Position numbers and translations under genes: made by a program. DNA of 64,000 bases from Rhodobacteraceae bacterium KLH11 (GTDB lineage: Bacteria; Pseudomonadota; Alphaproteobacteria; Rhodobacterales; Rhodobacteraceae): the NCBI GenBank assembly GCA_000158135.1, contig DS999531.1, positions 960,132 through 1,024,131 on the forward strand. Direction: 5' to 3'. The notes under the pieces are model-generated. The model ran no database searches and was not told where the DNA came from. It saw nothing but the letters and a program-made list of their open reading frames with translations. Below are positions 45,480 to 54,282 of this stretch, piece by piece. Position 1 is the stretch's first letter; every line of letters begins with the position of its first letter.

Positions 45480-47663
45480 ATGTCGTTGCGCTTTGTCTGC
45501 CTGACATCTGCCCTTGCGTTGACCGCTGGTCAGGCCGTGGCAGAAATGAATTTCAACCGGATTGCGTCATTCCCCGTCGTGAAAAACATGGCCAAGGGGG
45601 CCGACACCAACCGTGAAACTTCGCCCGAGATCATCGCGGCCACCGCGGATGGTATGACGCTGGTCTATACCGACAGCCCGTTGGGCGTGATCGGCATGGT
45701 CGACATCACCGACCCCGCCAACCCGGCACCGTTGGGGGCGATGGAGGTGGGTGGCGAGCCGACATCCGTAGGGATCGTGGGTGCAACAGCCTTTGTCGGT
45801 GTGAACACATCCGAAAGCTATACCGCCCCGTCGGGCAAGCTGATCTCAGTTGATATCGCAGGCAAGGCAGAGACCGGGGCCTGTGATCTGGGCGGCCAGC
45901 CCGACAGCGTGGCCATCGCCCCCGACAGCAGCTTCGTAGCTGTTGCGATCGAAAATGAACGCGATGAGGACCTGAACGATGGCATAATTCCGCAGCTACC
46001 TGCCGGGTCGCTTGCTTTGGTGCCGCTGAAAGACGGTGCGCTGGATTGCGCGGGCATGAAGGTGGCCTCGCTGACCGGTCTGGCCGAGGTTGCGCCCACC
46101 GATCCCGAACCTGAGTTTGTGGATATCAACGGTCTGGGCGAAACCGTAGTTACCCTGCAGGAAAACAACCACATCGCGGTTGTCGACAAGGACGGCAACG
46201 TGGTCAGCCATTTCTCGGCTGGCAGCGTTGATCTGGAAGGCATCGATGCCACGGACGAGCGCGGCGCGCTGATCTTCACCGAAAGCCAGCCGGGCCGCCT
46301 GCGTGAGCCTGACGCGGTCAAATGGATCGACGATAACCACTTCGCCACCGCCAACGAAGGCGACTATGAAGGCGGGTCGCGCGGCTGGACGATCTTCCAC
46401 AAGGATGGCACCGTTGTTTACGAAAACCGTACCGATTTTGAGAAAGCCATCATCCAGATCGGTCACTACCCGGACAAACGCTCGGACAGCAAGGGCGTCG
46501 AGCCGGAAAGCGTGACCGCAGCCACCTTTGGCGGCACGCCGATGATCTTTGTGGGGGCCGAGCGCGCCTCGGTCGTGGGTGTGTATGACGCCACCGATCC
46601 GGCCAACCCGGTTCTGAAGCAACTGCTGCCTTCGGGTGTTGGCCCGGAAGGCTATGTGGCGATCGCTGATCGCAACCTGCTGGTTTCGGCCAATGAAAAA
46701 GACCTGATCGAAGATGGCGGCCCGCGCGCGCATATCTCGATCTTTGAGTATCAGGAAGCCCCCGCCAATTATCCTCATCTGACCTCAGAAGGTGCGGACG
46801 AGTTGATTGGATGGGGTGCGCTCTCTGGTCTGGTCGCGGATGAGGATGGCATGATCTACGCGGTCAATGACAGCTTCTACGGCTTCCAGCCCTCGATCTT
46901 CAAGATCGACCCCGGCCAGATTCCGGCCCGCATCGTGGACGTGATCCGTATCCACCGGCAGGACGGCAACCCGGCACAAAAGCTGGATCTGGAAGGCATC
47001 ACGCTGGATGGGGAGGGCGGCTTCTACGTCGCCTCCGAAGGCCGAACCGACCGTGTCATCCCGCACGCGATCTACCATGTCTCTGCCGATGGTCTGATCA
47101 AGGACCGCAAGGGTGAGATCGGCCTGCCGCCGGAACTGATGGCCGTCGAGAAACGTTTTGGTTTTGAGGGCATCACCAAGGTGGGTAACACTCTGTGGAT
47201 GGCCGTTCAGCGCGAATGGAAAGACGATCCGGAAAACCACGTGAAGCTGGTTGCCTATAATCTGGACTCCAAGGAATGGGGTGCTGTGCACTATCCCAAG
47301 ACGGAACCGGAAACAGGCTGGGTTGGTCTGTCAGAGATCGTGGCCTTCGGTAACCATGTCTATGTCATCGAACGCGACAATCAGCATGACCACCGCGCAG
47401 TGACCAAGAAGGTTTACCGCATCCCACTGTCGGAAATGACCCCCGCCCCGCTGGGCAGTACCCTGCCTGTCGTCAGCAAGGAAGAGGTCCGCGACCTGTT
47501 GCCCGACCTGACCTCGACCGGCGGTTACGTTCTGGACAAGATCGAAGGTCTGGCAATCCTGCCCTCGGGCGAGGCATTTGTGATGACCGACAATGACGGC
47601 GTCGACGACGCCTCTGGCGAGACGATGTTCTGGTCGATCGGGTCGGTGGCCACCGGAAACTGA
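45480..47663 (+). CDS. Secreted esterase-like/phytase-family protein
   Basis: 727 residues from the ATG at 45480 (AAGAGG upstream). Signal peptide LRFVCLTSALALTAGQAVA. The N-terminal ~330 residues look like beta-propeller blades (VDITDPANPAPLGAMEVGGE, VYDATDPANPVLKQLLP); the C-terminal ~270 residues match the esterase-like-activity-of-phytase domain (LDLEGITLDGEGGFYVASEG, RFGFEGITKVGNTLWMAVQ, IEGLAILPSGEAFVMTDNDG). Probably periplasmic or secreted and releases phosphate from organic esters. The Pho box upstream supports a phosphate-starvation role. A strong terminator follows. Confidence 0.83.
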   Translation: MSLRFVCLTSALALTAGQAVAEMNFNRIASFPVVKNMAKGADTNRETSPEIIAATADGMTLVYTDSPLGVIGMVDITDPANPAPLGAMEVGGEPTSVGIVGATAFVGVNTSESYTAPSGKLISVDIAGKAETGACDLGGQPDSVAIAPDSSFVAVAIENERDEDLNDGIIPQLPAGSLALVPLKDGALDCAGMKVASLTGLAEVAPTDPEPEFVDINGLGETVVTLQENNHIAVVDKDGNVVSHFSAGSVDLEGIDATDERGALIFTESQPGRLREPDAVKWIDDNHFATANEGDYEGGSRGWTIFHKDGTVVYENRTDFEKAIIQIGHYPDKRSDSKGVEPESVTAATFGGTPMIFVGAERASVVGVYDATDPANPVLKQLLPSGVGPEGYVAIADRNLLVSANEKDLIEDGGPRAHISIFEYQEAPANYPHLTSEGADELIGWGALSGLVADEDGMIYAVNDSFYGFQPSIFKIDPGQIPARIVDVIRIHRQDGNPAQKLDLEGITLDGEGGFYVASEGRTDRVIPHAIYHVSADGLIKDRKGEIGLPPELMAVEKRFGFEGITKVGNTLWMAVQREWKDDPENHVKLVAYNLDSKEWGAVHYPKTEPETGWVGLSEIVAFGNHVYVIERDNQHDHRAVTKKVYRIPLSEMTPAPLGSTLPVVSKEEVRDLLPDLTSTGGYVLDKIEGLAILPSGEAFVMTDNDGVDDASGETMFWSIGSVATGN

Positions 47664-47680
47664 CTTTTCTGGAAAAGAGT

Positions 47681-47718
47681 GAAAACCGCCCCGCACAACA
47701 ACATGCGGGGCGGTTTTC
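47681..47718 (+). terminator. Intrinsic terminator after the phytase-like gene
   Basis: A 15-bp stem (GAAAACCGCCCCGCA with its complement) and an 8-base loop end in TTTTC, 18 bp after the stop codon. Confidence 0.88.
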
Positions 47719-47883
47719 TGAGTCTTTTCAATGTCGTATTTGAAACAAACAGTCACCATTACAGGGTCCAACGGGCCAATTGTCTGGGCAATCGAATAAA
47801 AGAATGCGCCGCTTCGTTCTGATCGGCCAATCGCAGTCTGTTCGACAAGCGATTTTCAGTCAGGCGGCGCTGATCCAGAAACA

Positions 47884-47913
47884 ACGCCCCGCGTCTGGAG
47901 GAGCGCGGGGCGT
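47884..47913 (-). terminator. GC-rich hairpin downstream of the hsp20 gene
   Basis: A perfect 10-bp stem ACGCCCCGCG/CGCGGGGCGT with a 10-base loop, followed on the minus strand by TGTTTCTGG. It lies about 53 nt after the hsp20 stop. The T tract is poor, so it is only a probable terminator. Confidence 0.5.
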
Positions 47914-47920
47914 GCAATTT

Positions 47921-47949
47921 GCGACAGCTCTGAGAGGCGAGGCTGTCGC
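47921..47949 (-). repeat. 8-bp stem-loop just after hsp20
   Basis: Inverted repeat GCGACAGC (47921-47928) / GCTGTCGC (47942-47949), 16 nt past the hsp20 stop and directly before the GC-rich hairpin at 47884-47913. The two hairpins are in tandem. The remaining intergenic bases 47719-47880 hold no gene that I can support; they include a loose GCGCCGC/GCGGCGC pair (around 47803 and 47864). Confidence 0.4.
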
Positions 47950-47965
47950 TATGTGATCAAAAGCC

Positions 47966-48433
47966 TCAGTTCACGGCCTTGGCCTCGACCACGTCTTTTT
48001 CGATGGCATTGGCCGAGGAAATCTCGATCCGGCGCGGTTTCAGCGCCTCGGGCACCTCGCGCTTCAGGTCGATATTCAGCATACCATCTTCATGGCTGGC
48101 ACCGGTCACACGGACATGATCAGCCAGCGCAAAACGGCGCTCGAACGCACGGGTGGCGATACCACGGTGCAGATAGCTGCGGTCCTTGTCATCGGCGGCT
48201 TTCTTGCCGGCTACAACCAGCGAATTCTCTTTCACTTCAACTGACAGGTCGGCTTCGGAAAAACCGGCAACTGCGATCGAAATGCGATAGGCATCAACAT
48301 CGGTTTTTTCGATGTTGTAGGGTGGGTAGCTGGGCTGTGCCACATCATTGGTCAGAACGCGGTCCATCATGTCGGCGATCTGGTCGAAACCAATGGTGGC
48401 GCGGTGCAGCGGTGCAAAGTCAAATGTACGCAT
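47966..48433 (-). CDS. Small heat-shock protein (Hsp20/IbpA type)
   Basis: 155 residues. The alpha-crystallin domain (about 35-130) has PPYNIEKTDVDAYRISIAVA, VEVKENSLVVAGKK, RGIATRAFERRFAL and the LNIDLKREVPEALKPRRI end; the N-terminus HRATIGFDQIADMMDRV matches IbpA. Holdase chaperone. An RpoH-type promoter 100 bp upstream predicts heat induction. Confidence 0.94.
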   Translation of the reverse strand: MRTFDFAPLHRATIGFDQIADMMDRVLTNDVAQPSYPPYNIEKTDVDAYRISIAVAGFSEADLSVEVKENSLVVAGKKAADDKDRSYLHRGIATRAFERRFALADHVRVTGASHEDGMLNIDLKREVPEALKPRRIEISSANAIEKDVVEAKAVN

Positions 48434-48532
48434 GTCGTTATCCTCATGTACGAGCGATTTACGAATTTGCCCTCCGATATGGACGGGCGGTGATGTAGGC
48501 CGGACCCCAATTCTGGCGATCCGGTATCCTTC

Positions 48533-48561
48533 ACATGGGAAGTCCGCAGACCAGCGTCAAG
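48533..48561 (-). promoter_or_regulatory. RpoH (sigma-32)-type promoter for hsp20
   Basis: Minus strand CTTGAC (48561-48556), a 16-bp spacer, CCCATGT (48539-48533). This matches the alphaproteobacterial RpoH pattern CTTGAx-N16-17-CCCATnT. The resulting 5' leader of about 90 nt is long enough to hold a thermosensor, but I see no clear ROSE-type structure. Confidence 0.6.
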
Positions 48562-49375
48562 ACCCACCCGCGCTGAGGAATTTTGCACCCGAACCGGATT
48601 TGTCCGATCCCGGTTGTATCCTGCGGATCGTTGCGGTGGGTCTGGGCGCGTCGCGGCGCATGATGGCTTTCAGCTCAGCCACAATGCCCGGTATTTCCAT
48701 GCCATAGCCAATCTTCTGACGGCCATTTGTAGCGCCCGCAGACACAACCGACAGAACCTGCCAGCGCGGTCCTTTTTTGGCAAGAATTGCTGAACCTGAC
48801 GACCCGAAAGTCACATCGCAGTTGAAACTGATCAGCCCCTGCCCGCGTTGCAGAATGTTGCACGAACGCTGCCGCGTGATTGCCTCGGCACGCCCGCGCC
48901 CGTAAGAGGCAACGCTGATTTCATCACCTGAGATCCGGCCACTGTGCAATGCAAATGGATCAGCAATCGAATAGGGAATCGGCTGATCCAGCCGCATTAG
49001 GGCCACATCAACCCGCACCCGGGCAGCCGAAACGGGGGCGTTGGCAACAAAGTCAGGATGCGCGGCAATCTGGACAACTTTGCGGTCGGCCAACGCGTGC
49101 CCATCGCTCAATCCGGCGCGAAAAGTGACCTGGCCGGGCGCGTAGGGCTTGCCGGTCGCCTTGTCGAATGCGCAATGCGCCGCTGTCAGAACCATATCCT
49201 GTGCGATCAGCGTGCCGGTGCAAAACCCCTGATCACCAATATCCAGCCGCCCGACTGCCTCCCAACCATACAGGTCATCCCGATCAGTCAGCCGCCGTTT
49301 GCCGCTGTTCTGGGCCAGCGTTGAGGTGGCAAGAAGGCTGAAAAGCAAAGCAATGCAAAATATCAAACGGGTCAT
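48557..49375 (-). CDS. Secreted trypsin-like serine protease (paralogue A)
   Basis: 272 residues. Signal peptide IFCIALLFSLLATSTLAQ. S1-family triad: His in VLTAAHCAFD, Asp in RVDVALMRLDQP, Ser in TFGSSGSAILAKK; cysteines GFCTGTLI and AHC are conserved. The C-terminus has a tail that ends near SGAKFLSAGGS. Its start overlaps the stop of the next protease by 4 nt. Exported protein-degrading or processing enzyme; target unknown. Confidence 0.88.
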   Translation of the reverse strand: MTRLIFCIALLFSLLATSTLAQNSGKRRLTDRDDLYGWEAVGRLDIGDQGFCTGTLIAQDMVLTAAHCAFDKATGKPYAPGQVTFRAGLSDGHALADRKVVQIAAHPDFVANAPVSAARVRVDVALMRLDQPIPYSIADPFALHSGRISGDEISVASYGRGRAEAITRQRSCNILQRGQGLISFNCDVTFGSSGSAILAKKGPRWQVLSVVSAGATNGRQKIGYGMEIPGIVAELKAIMRRDAPRPTATIRRIQPGSDKSGSGAKFLSAGGS

Positions 49376-50157
49376 GGTTTAAGGAATTTCGCTCCGAGCG
49401 TTTTGGTGGTGTTATCCAATGTTGCGTTCATGCCGCGCCCCTCGGACAATTCGGCCTGCAGCAGTTCCAGCGATTGCTCAAGCGACGTGCCCAGCGCAAC
49501 GCGTTGGCCATGCATTTCCGCTTTGGCCGCCACGACCGAAACGATGCGGGGCCGTTCGCCTTCGAACGAAAAGATCGGCGCACCGGATGCGCCGAAATCA
49601 ACATTGCAGGACATCACAAGAATGCCGGCCTGCCGTCCTATGACCGAGCAGACCTCTTGCAACGAAGGCGCCTCGGCCCGGTCATGGGCGTATGAGACAA
49701 CCCCCACATCCTCGCCCCGCGCTGGCCGGTCGCCGGTCTCGAACGGAATGACAGAGGTGTTGCGAATCGGTTGCCAGAGTTCGATCAGCGCGATGTCGTG
49801 GCGTACCCGCGTTGCCGAGGATTCGCCATTATATCTGTAATCCGGATGCACAACTGTACGGCGGGCCGCCCGATAGGCCGAGGCGTGGCCAAGGCGCCAT
49901 CCGGCCAGAAACTCGATCCGCGCCGGATCAATACGCTGGCCCGTAGACTTGTCGAACAGACAATGCGCCGCTGTCAGGACCAGCGTGGGCGCAATCAGCG
50001 AACCGGTGCAAAACCCGGTTCCATCAATATCCAGTCGCCCCACCGCCATCCACTCGCGCCCTGCGTCGGTGGTTTCAAGGCGTTTCAGCCCTGTGTCTTG
50101 CGCCAGAGCTGCCAAAGGCAGCAGGCTAAAGGCAATCGCCGTGATCCAGTTGCGCAC
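49372..50157 (-). CDS. Secreted trypsin-like serine protease (paralogue B)
   Basis: 261 residues. Signal peptide ITAIAFSLLPLAALAQ. Triad: His in VLTAAHCLFD, Asp in RHDIALIELWQP, Ser in DFGASGAPIFSFEG. Same gene order, similar length and a similar GAKFL C-terminal end (TLGAKFLKP) as the downstream protease, so the pair arose by tandem duplication. Translationally coupled to paralogue A. Confidence 0.88.
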   Translation of the reverse strand: MRNWITAIAFSLLPLAALAQDTGLKRLETTDAGREWMAVGRLDIDGTGFCTGSLIAPTLVLTAAHCLFDKSTGQRIDPARIEFLAGWRLGHASAYRAARRTVVHPDYRYNGESSATRVRHDIALIELWQPIRNTSVIPFETGDRPARGEDVGVVSYAHDRAEAPSLQEVCSVIGRQAGILVMSCNVDFGASGAPIFSFEGERPRIVSVVAAKAEMHGQRVALGTSLEQSLELLQAELSEGRGMNATLDNTTKTLGAKFLKP

Positions 50158-50276
50158 GCGGGTCTCCGGTCATGAGGTCCGAGCACAATGTATAGTTGGC
50201 GGGTGGGGCGAAAATAGGGCAGTCCCGGCCAGGGCAAAATTTGCGCCAACCTGATGCGCAGGTGCCGCAAAACGCG

Positions 50277-51590
50277 TTAGCGCAGATTGGGCACGCCATT
50301 CATCCCATCCTGCAACGCGCGCGGTTTGGGCCCGCCGGTGGCCCAATCCAGCAGCTCGACCGTATGAACAACCGGAGTGTTCGTCCCCGACCCGATCTGC
50401 ATCATACAGCCAATATTGCCCGCCGCGATCACATCGGGGTTCTTGGCCTCCAGCGTGCGGATCTTGCGTTGTTTCAACTTCCCCGAAATCTCGGGCTGCA
50501 TCAGGTTGTAAGTTCCGGCACTGCCGCAACACAAATGGCTGTCAGCAGGCTCTAACACGGTGAAACCGGCGGATTTGAGCAGAGTCTTGGGATGGCTGGT
50601 GATCTTTTGACCATGCTGCAATGAACAAGCCGCATGATAGGCAACAACAAGGTCTTTTTCACCGCCGGATGGCAGCCCTAGCTGTACCAGCAGTTCGCTG
50701 ATATCCATTGCCAGAGCCGAGATACGCGCAGCATCGGATGCCAGCGCATCATTGCGAAACATATGGGCATAATCCTTGACCGTGGTGCCGCAGCCCGACG
50801 TGTTGATCACGATGGCATCCAGCCCGTCACCGTCGATTTCCCGCACCCAGGCCCGGATATTGGCGGCGGCAGAGGCGTGGCTTTCATCGGTTTTGCCCAT
50901 GTGATGGGTCAAGGCCCCGCAGCAGCCTGCGCCCTCGGCCACCACAACCTCGCACCCCAGCCGGGTCAGCAGACGAATTGTGGCGTCGTTGATGTCGGTG
51001 TTCAGCGCCTTTTGTGCACATCCCGTCATCAACGCCACGCGCTTCTTCCCCGGCCCTTTGGGAGCAAAGCTTTGCGGATCGTCGTTACGACTGACCGGAG
51101 GGATATGTTTTGGCGCCATGTCCAGCATCGCCCTTAGCCGCGCATCGGGCATCAAGGCGCGGAACGGACGGCCCAGCCTGGCCCCGATCAGCGCCCAGCG
51201 AAAGCGCGTGGGATAAGGCAGGATCCGAGACAGAAGCCACCGCAGCGCCCGATCGGAAAACGGGCGTTTGTAATGCGCCTCGATATAGTCCCGCGCATGA
51301 TCAACCAGATGCATGTAATGCACGCCCGACGGGCAGGTGGTCATGCAAGCCAGACAGGACAGGCAGCGATCAATATGCTTGACAGTCTTTTCATCCGGGA
51401 CCCGCTCGTTCTCAAGCATATCCTTGATCAGATAGATGCGGCCGCGCGGGCTGTCGAGCTCATCCCCCAGCACCTGATAGGTCGGGCAGGTCGCGGTACA
51501 AAACCCGCAATGCACACAGTTCCGCAGGATCTCGTTCGACCGTTGAATGGCCGGGTCCCGCAACTGATCTTTGGTGAATGTCGTCTGCAT
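50277..51590 (-). CDS. glcF: Glycolate oxidase iron-sulfur subunit
   Basis: 437 residues. Two 4Fe-4S clusters: CVHCGFCTATCP (~25-36) and CLSCLACMTTCP (~75-86), then two Cys-rich CCG domains (GAGCCGALTHH; SHLCCGSAGTYN). Passes electrons from the FAD subunits to quinone. 3 nt after glcE. Confidence 0.95.
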   Translation of the reverse strand: MQTTFTKDQLRDPAIQRSNEILRNCVHCGFCTATCPTYQVLGDELDSPRGRIYLIKDMLENERVPDEKTVKHIDRCLSCLACMTTCPSGVHYMHLVDHARDYIEAHYKRPFSDRALRWLLSRILPYPTRFRWALIGARLGRPFRALMPDARLRAMLDMAPKHIPPVSRNDDPQSFAPKGPGKKRVALMTGCAQKALNTDINDATIRLLTRLGCEVVVAEGAGCCGALTHHMGKTDESHASAAANIRAWVREIDGDGLDAIVINTSGCGTTVKDYAHMFRNDALASDAARISALAMDISELLVQLGLPSGGEKDLVVAYHAACSLQHGQKITSHPKTLLKSAGFTVLEPADSHLCCGSAGTYNLMQPEISGKLKQRKIRTLEAKNPDVIAAGNIGCMMQIGSGTNTPVVHTVELLDWATGGPKPRALQDGMNGVPNLR

Positions 51591-51593
51591 CGC

Positions 51594-52682
51594 CTATCCC
51601 ATCAACCCCGGATTAAACACGCCGCGCGGGTCGAATCTCTGCCGAATACCTTTTGTTAGAGCCTGAATCAAAGCGCTCTCGGGCTGAAAGCGGCCAAGCT
51701 TATCCATCGTTCCCTCATCCGCCCGCACAAGCGTTGCATGCCCTTCAAAATCGCCAAGGCGTGGGCGCAGATCGGTGCCTTTCGGCATCAAGGCCCAGAT
51801 CAGCCCACCGCCCCAATCGAACAGCAACCGTTCTGCACCGGCCCGGGCCGCGATGTCGGGGGCATCACCGGGTTTGACCGACAAACGCCAGAGATCGCCT
51901 TCAAGGTCATGAAATGCGCGGGCATCGCGGATATCTGCCCAGCACATATCCGACCTGTCCGCACCGCCGCCCAGAGTTTCGCGCAAACGGTCGATCCTGT
52001 ACGCAACCGAATCCGCGAAGCCCTCGATCCGCAAAAAGGCCTGGTTTTGAGCCGGATCATAAGCCGCACCGCTCACCTCGTAGGGGGATTTCAGCGCAGC
52101 AGACATAACCCCGACCGCTGCCCGTGCATCGGGCACATCCAGAGCCAGCGTTGCCTGCGCTTCGGGCTTGGGTAAAACCTTGAGCGACACCTCGGACAAA
52201 ACGCCCAGCGTGCCCCACGAACCCGCCATAAGCTTGACCAGATCATAGCCGGTGACATTCTTCATCACCCGCCCGCCATTCTTGATGACCTGCCCCCGAC
52301 CATCAATATAGCGCACGCCCAACAGGAAATCCCGGCACGCACCGGTCTGAATCCTGCGCGGCCCCGAGATATTGGCGGCGACCACGCCACCAATCGTTGG
52401 CTCACCCATTGTGCCCAGCAAACCGCGGTGATCCATCGGCTCGAACGCCAGTTGCTGGCCCTCGGCCTCAAGCGTCGCTTCGATTTCGGCCAAAGGCGTC
52501 CCGGAACGCGCAACCACGGTCAGCGCGCCGGGTTCGTAAAGCGTTATGCCTTGCAGCCCGGCAACGCTCAGCACCGGATCAGAGCCACCGACGCCACGGG
52601 TTCCGCCACCGGCGATGCGCACCGGGTCGCTCAGCCCCGTCACAATTTCAGCAAGTTCAGCCTCGGTTTCAGGTCTCATCAA
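51594..52682 (-). CDS. glcE: Glycolate oxidase FAD-binding subunit
   Basis: 362 residues. FAD_binding_4 fold: VRIAGGGTRGVGGSDP at the N-terminus, GLLGTMGEPTIGGVVAANISG, and VKNGGRVMKNVTGYDLVKL. Partner of GlcD in glycolate dehydrogenase. 40 nt after glcD. Confidence 0.92.
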   Translation of the reverse strand: MMRPETEAELAEIVTGLSDPVRIAGGGTRGVGGSDPVLSVAGLQGITLYEPGALTVVARSGTPLAEIEATLEAEGQQLAFEPMDHRGLLGTMGEPTIGGVVAANISGPRRIQTGACRDFLLGVRYIDGRGQVIKNGGRVMKNVTGYDLVKLMAGSWGTLGVLSEVSLKVLPKPEAQATLALDVPDARAAVGVMSAALKSPYEVSGAAYDPAQNQAFLRIEGFADSVAYRIDRLRETLGGGADRSDMCWADIRDARAFHDLEGDLWRLSVKPGDAPDIAARAGAERLLFDWGGGLIWALMPKGTDLRPRLGDFEGHATLVRADEGTMDKLGRFQPESALIQALTKGIRQRFDPRGVFNPGLMG

Positions 52683-52722
52683 GTTTCATCTTCTTGTAAA
52701 ATTCAGGGAGAGGGCGCGCGCC

Positions 52723-54162
52723 CTATTCTGCTGCCATTCGCCGGGGTTCCGAGGCAGCCAGCGGAAAGACCTTGGCCGGGTTCAGCAGCCAGCCCGGATC
52801 AAACACATCCTTTACCGCCATCTGGGCCTCAAGGTCCTGTGGCGTATATTGATGGGTCATCAGGTCCCGCTTTTCGATCCCAACCCCATGCTCACCCGTC
52901 AGACAGCCGCCCGCATCAACACACAGCGTCAGGATGTCTGCTCCGAAAGCCTCGCATTTCTCAAGATCGCCGGGCTTGTTGGCATCAAACAGGATCAGAG
53001 GGTGCATGTTGCCATCCCCGGCATGGAAGACATTGCCAACCGGCAGACCATAATCCTTGCTCAACTCGCCGATCCGACGCAGCACGAAAGGCAGCGAGGA
53101 TACCGGGATCGTCCCGTCCAGACACATGTAATCGTTAAGCTGCCCCATCGCGCCAAAGGCTGATTTCCGCCCCAGCCAGATACGGGCGCTTTCTTCGGCT
53201 GATCGGCTTTCGCGCAGTTCTACCGGGTTATGGCGCTTTGCGATTTCGACGATTTTCGACAATTGGCTGTCAATTTCAGCCTCTGACCCTTCGACCTCGA
53301 CAATCAGCAGGGCCTCGCAATCGGGATACCCGGCCTGGGCAAATTTCTCGCTGGCCTGAATGCACAAACGGTCCATGAATTCGATCGCCACGGGCAAAAT
53401 GCCCGATTTGATAATGTCCGAGACACATTGGCCTGCCACCTCATTATCATCAAAACCCATCAGCACCGGGCGCGCGCCTTCGGGCTTGCGCAGGATGCGA
53501 AGGGTTGCCTCGGTCACGACACCCAATTGCCCTTCGGATCCGCAGATCACGCCAAGCAGGTCCAGCCCGCCCGCATCCAGATAGGCGCCACCAATCTCAA
53601 CCACGGTGCCATCCATCATGACCATGGTCACACCCATCAGGTTATTGGTTGTCACCCCGTATTTCAGGCAATGGGCCCCGCCCGAATTCATCGCGATATT
53701 GCCGGCGATGGCGCAGGCAAGTTGGGATGACGGGTCCGGGGCATAGAAAAAGTCTTCCTCTTCCACTGCCCCGGTCACGCTCAGATTGGTGCGGCCGGTC
53801 TGTACCCGGATGAATCGGTTGTCATAATCGACCTCAAGCACATCGTTCATACGCGCGACACCCAGAATCACGCAATCTGCGGTGGGCAAAGCCCCACCTG
53901 CCAGCGAGGTACCCGCACCACGCGGGACAACCGGCACCCCTTCCTCGTGGCAGATACGCAGAACGTCCGAGACCTGTTGCGTGGTTGATGGCAACACCGC
54001 AATCATGGGCGCACATTTATAAGCCGTCAGTGCATCACATTCATACGCGCGTGTTTCGGCCTCATCCTGAATAATCGCATCTTGGGGCAGAACCTGCGAC
54101 AAGCGTGCGACAACCGCACCCTTGCGGCGCAAGACATCGGGGCTTGGCTTGGGCATTTCCAT
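52723..54162 (-). CDS. glcD: Glycolate oxidase FAD-linked subunit
   Basis: 479 residues from the ATG at 54162, preceded by AAGGAG; the upstream open frame is not supported. FAD_binding_4 domain with VVPRGAGTSLAGGALP and GNIAMNSGGAHCLKYGVT, and the FAD-oxidase C domain ending GGCLTGEHGVGIEKRDLM. Oxidises glycolate to glyoxylate. Operon glcDEF. Confidence 0.96.
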   Translation of the reverse strand: MEMPKPSPDVLRRKGAVVARLSQVLPQDAIIQDEAETRAYECDALTAYKCAPMIAVLPSTTQQVSDVLRICHEEGVPVVPRGAGTSLAGGALPTADCVILGVARMNDVLEVDYDNRFIRVQTGRTNLSVTGAVEEEDFFYAPDPSSQLACAIAGNIAMNSGGAHCLKYGVTTNNLMGVTMVMMDGTVVEIGGAYLDAGGLDLLGVICGSEGQLGVVTEATLRILRKPEGARPVLMGFDDNEVAGQCVSDIIKSGILPVAIEFMDRLCIQASEKFAQAGYPDCEALLIVEVEGSEAEIDSQLSKIVEIAKRHNPVELRESRSAEESARIWLGRKSAFGAMGQLNDYMCLDGTIPVSSLPFVLRRIGELSKDYGLPVGNVFHAGDGNMHPLILFDANKPGDLEKCEAFGADILTLCVDAGGCLTGEHGVGIEKRDLMTHQYTPQDLEAQMAVKDVFDPGWLLNPAKVFPLAASEPRRMAAE

Positions 54163-54176
54163 GGCGGCTCCTTCAT

Positions 54177-54213
54177 TTGGTAAAATAATATTACCAATTT
54201 TACGCTCTGGCAA
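54177..54213 (-). promoter_or_regulatory. glcDEF promoter with GntR-type operator over the -10
   Basis: Minus strand: -35 TTGCCA (54213-54208), 17-bp spacer, -10 TATTAT (54190-54185), each 5 of 6 to consensus. The palindrome TTGGTAA-N7-TTACCAA (54177-54197) covers the -10. TTGGT/ACCAA arms are typical of FadR-subfamily GntR regulators such as PdhR, LldR and GlcC, although the N7 centre is longer. A repressor bound here would block RNA polymerase. Confidence 0.65.
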
Positions 54214-54282
54214 GTTTTCATATCCGAACCTACTGTCGCAGCCAGAGCCCGCAACCACCACCCCAAGAGAGAGGTGACACCC

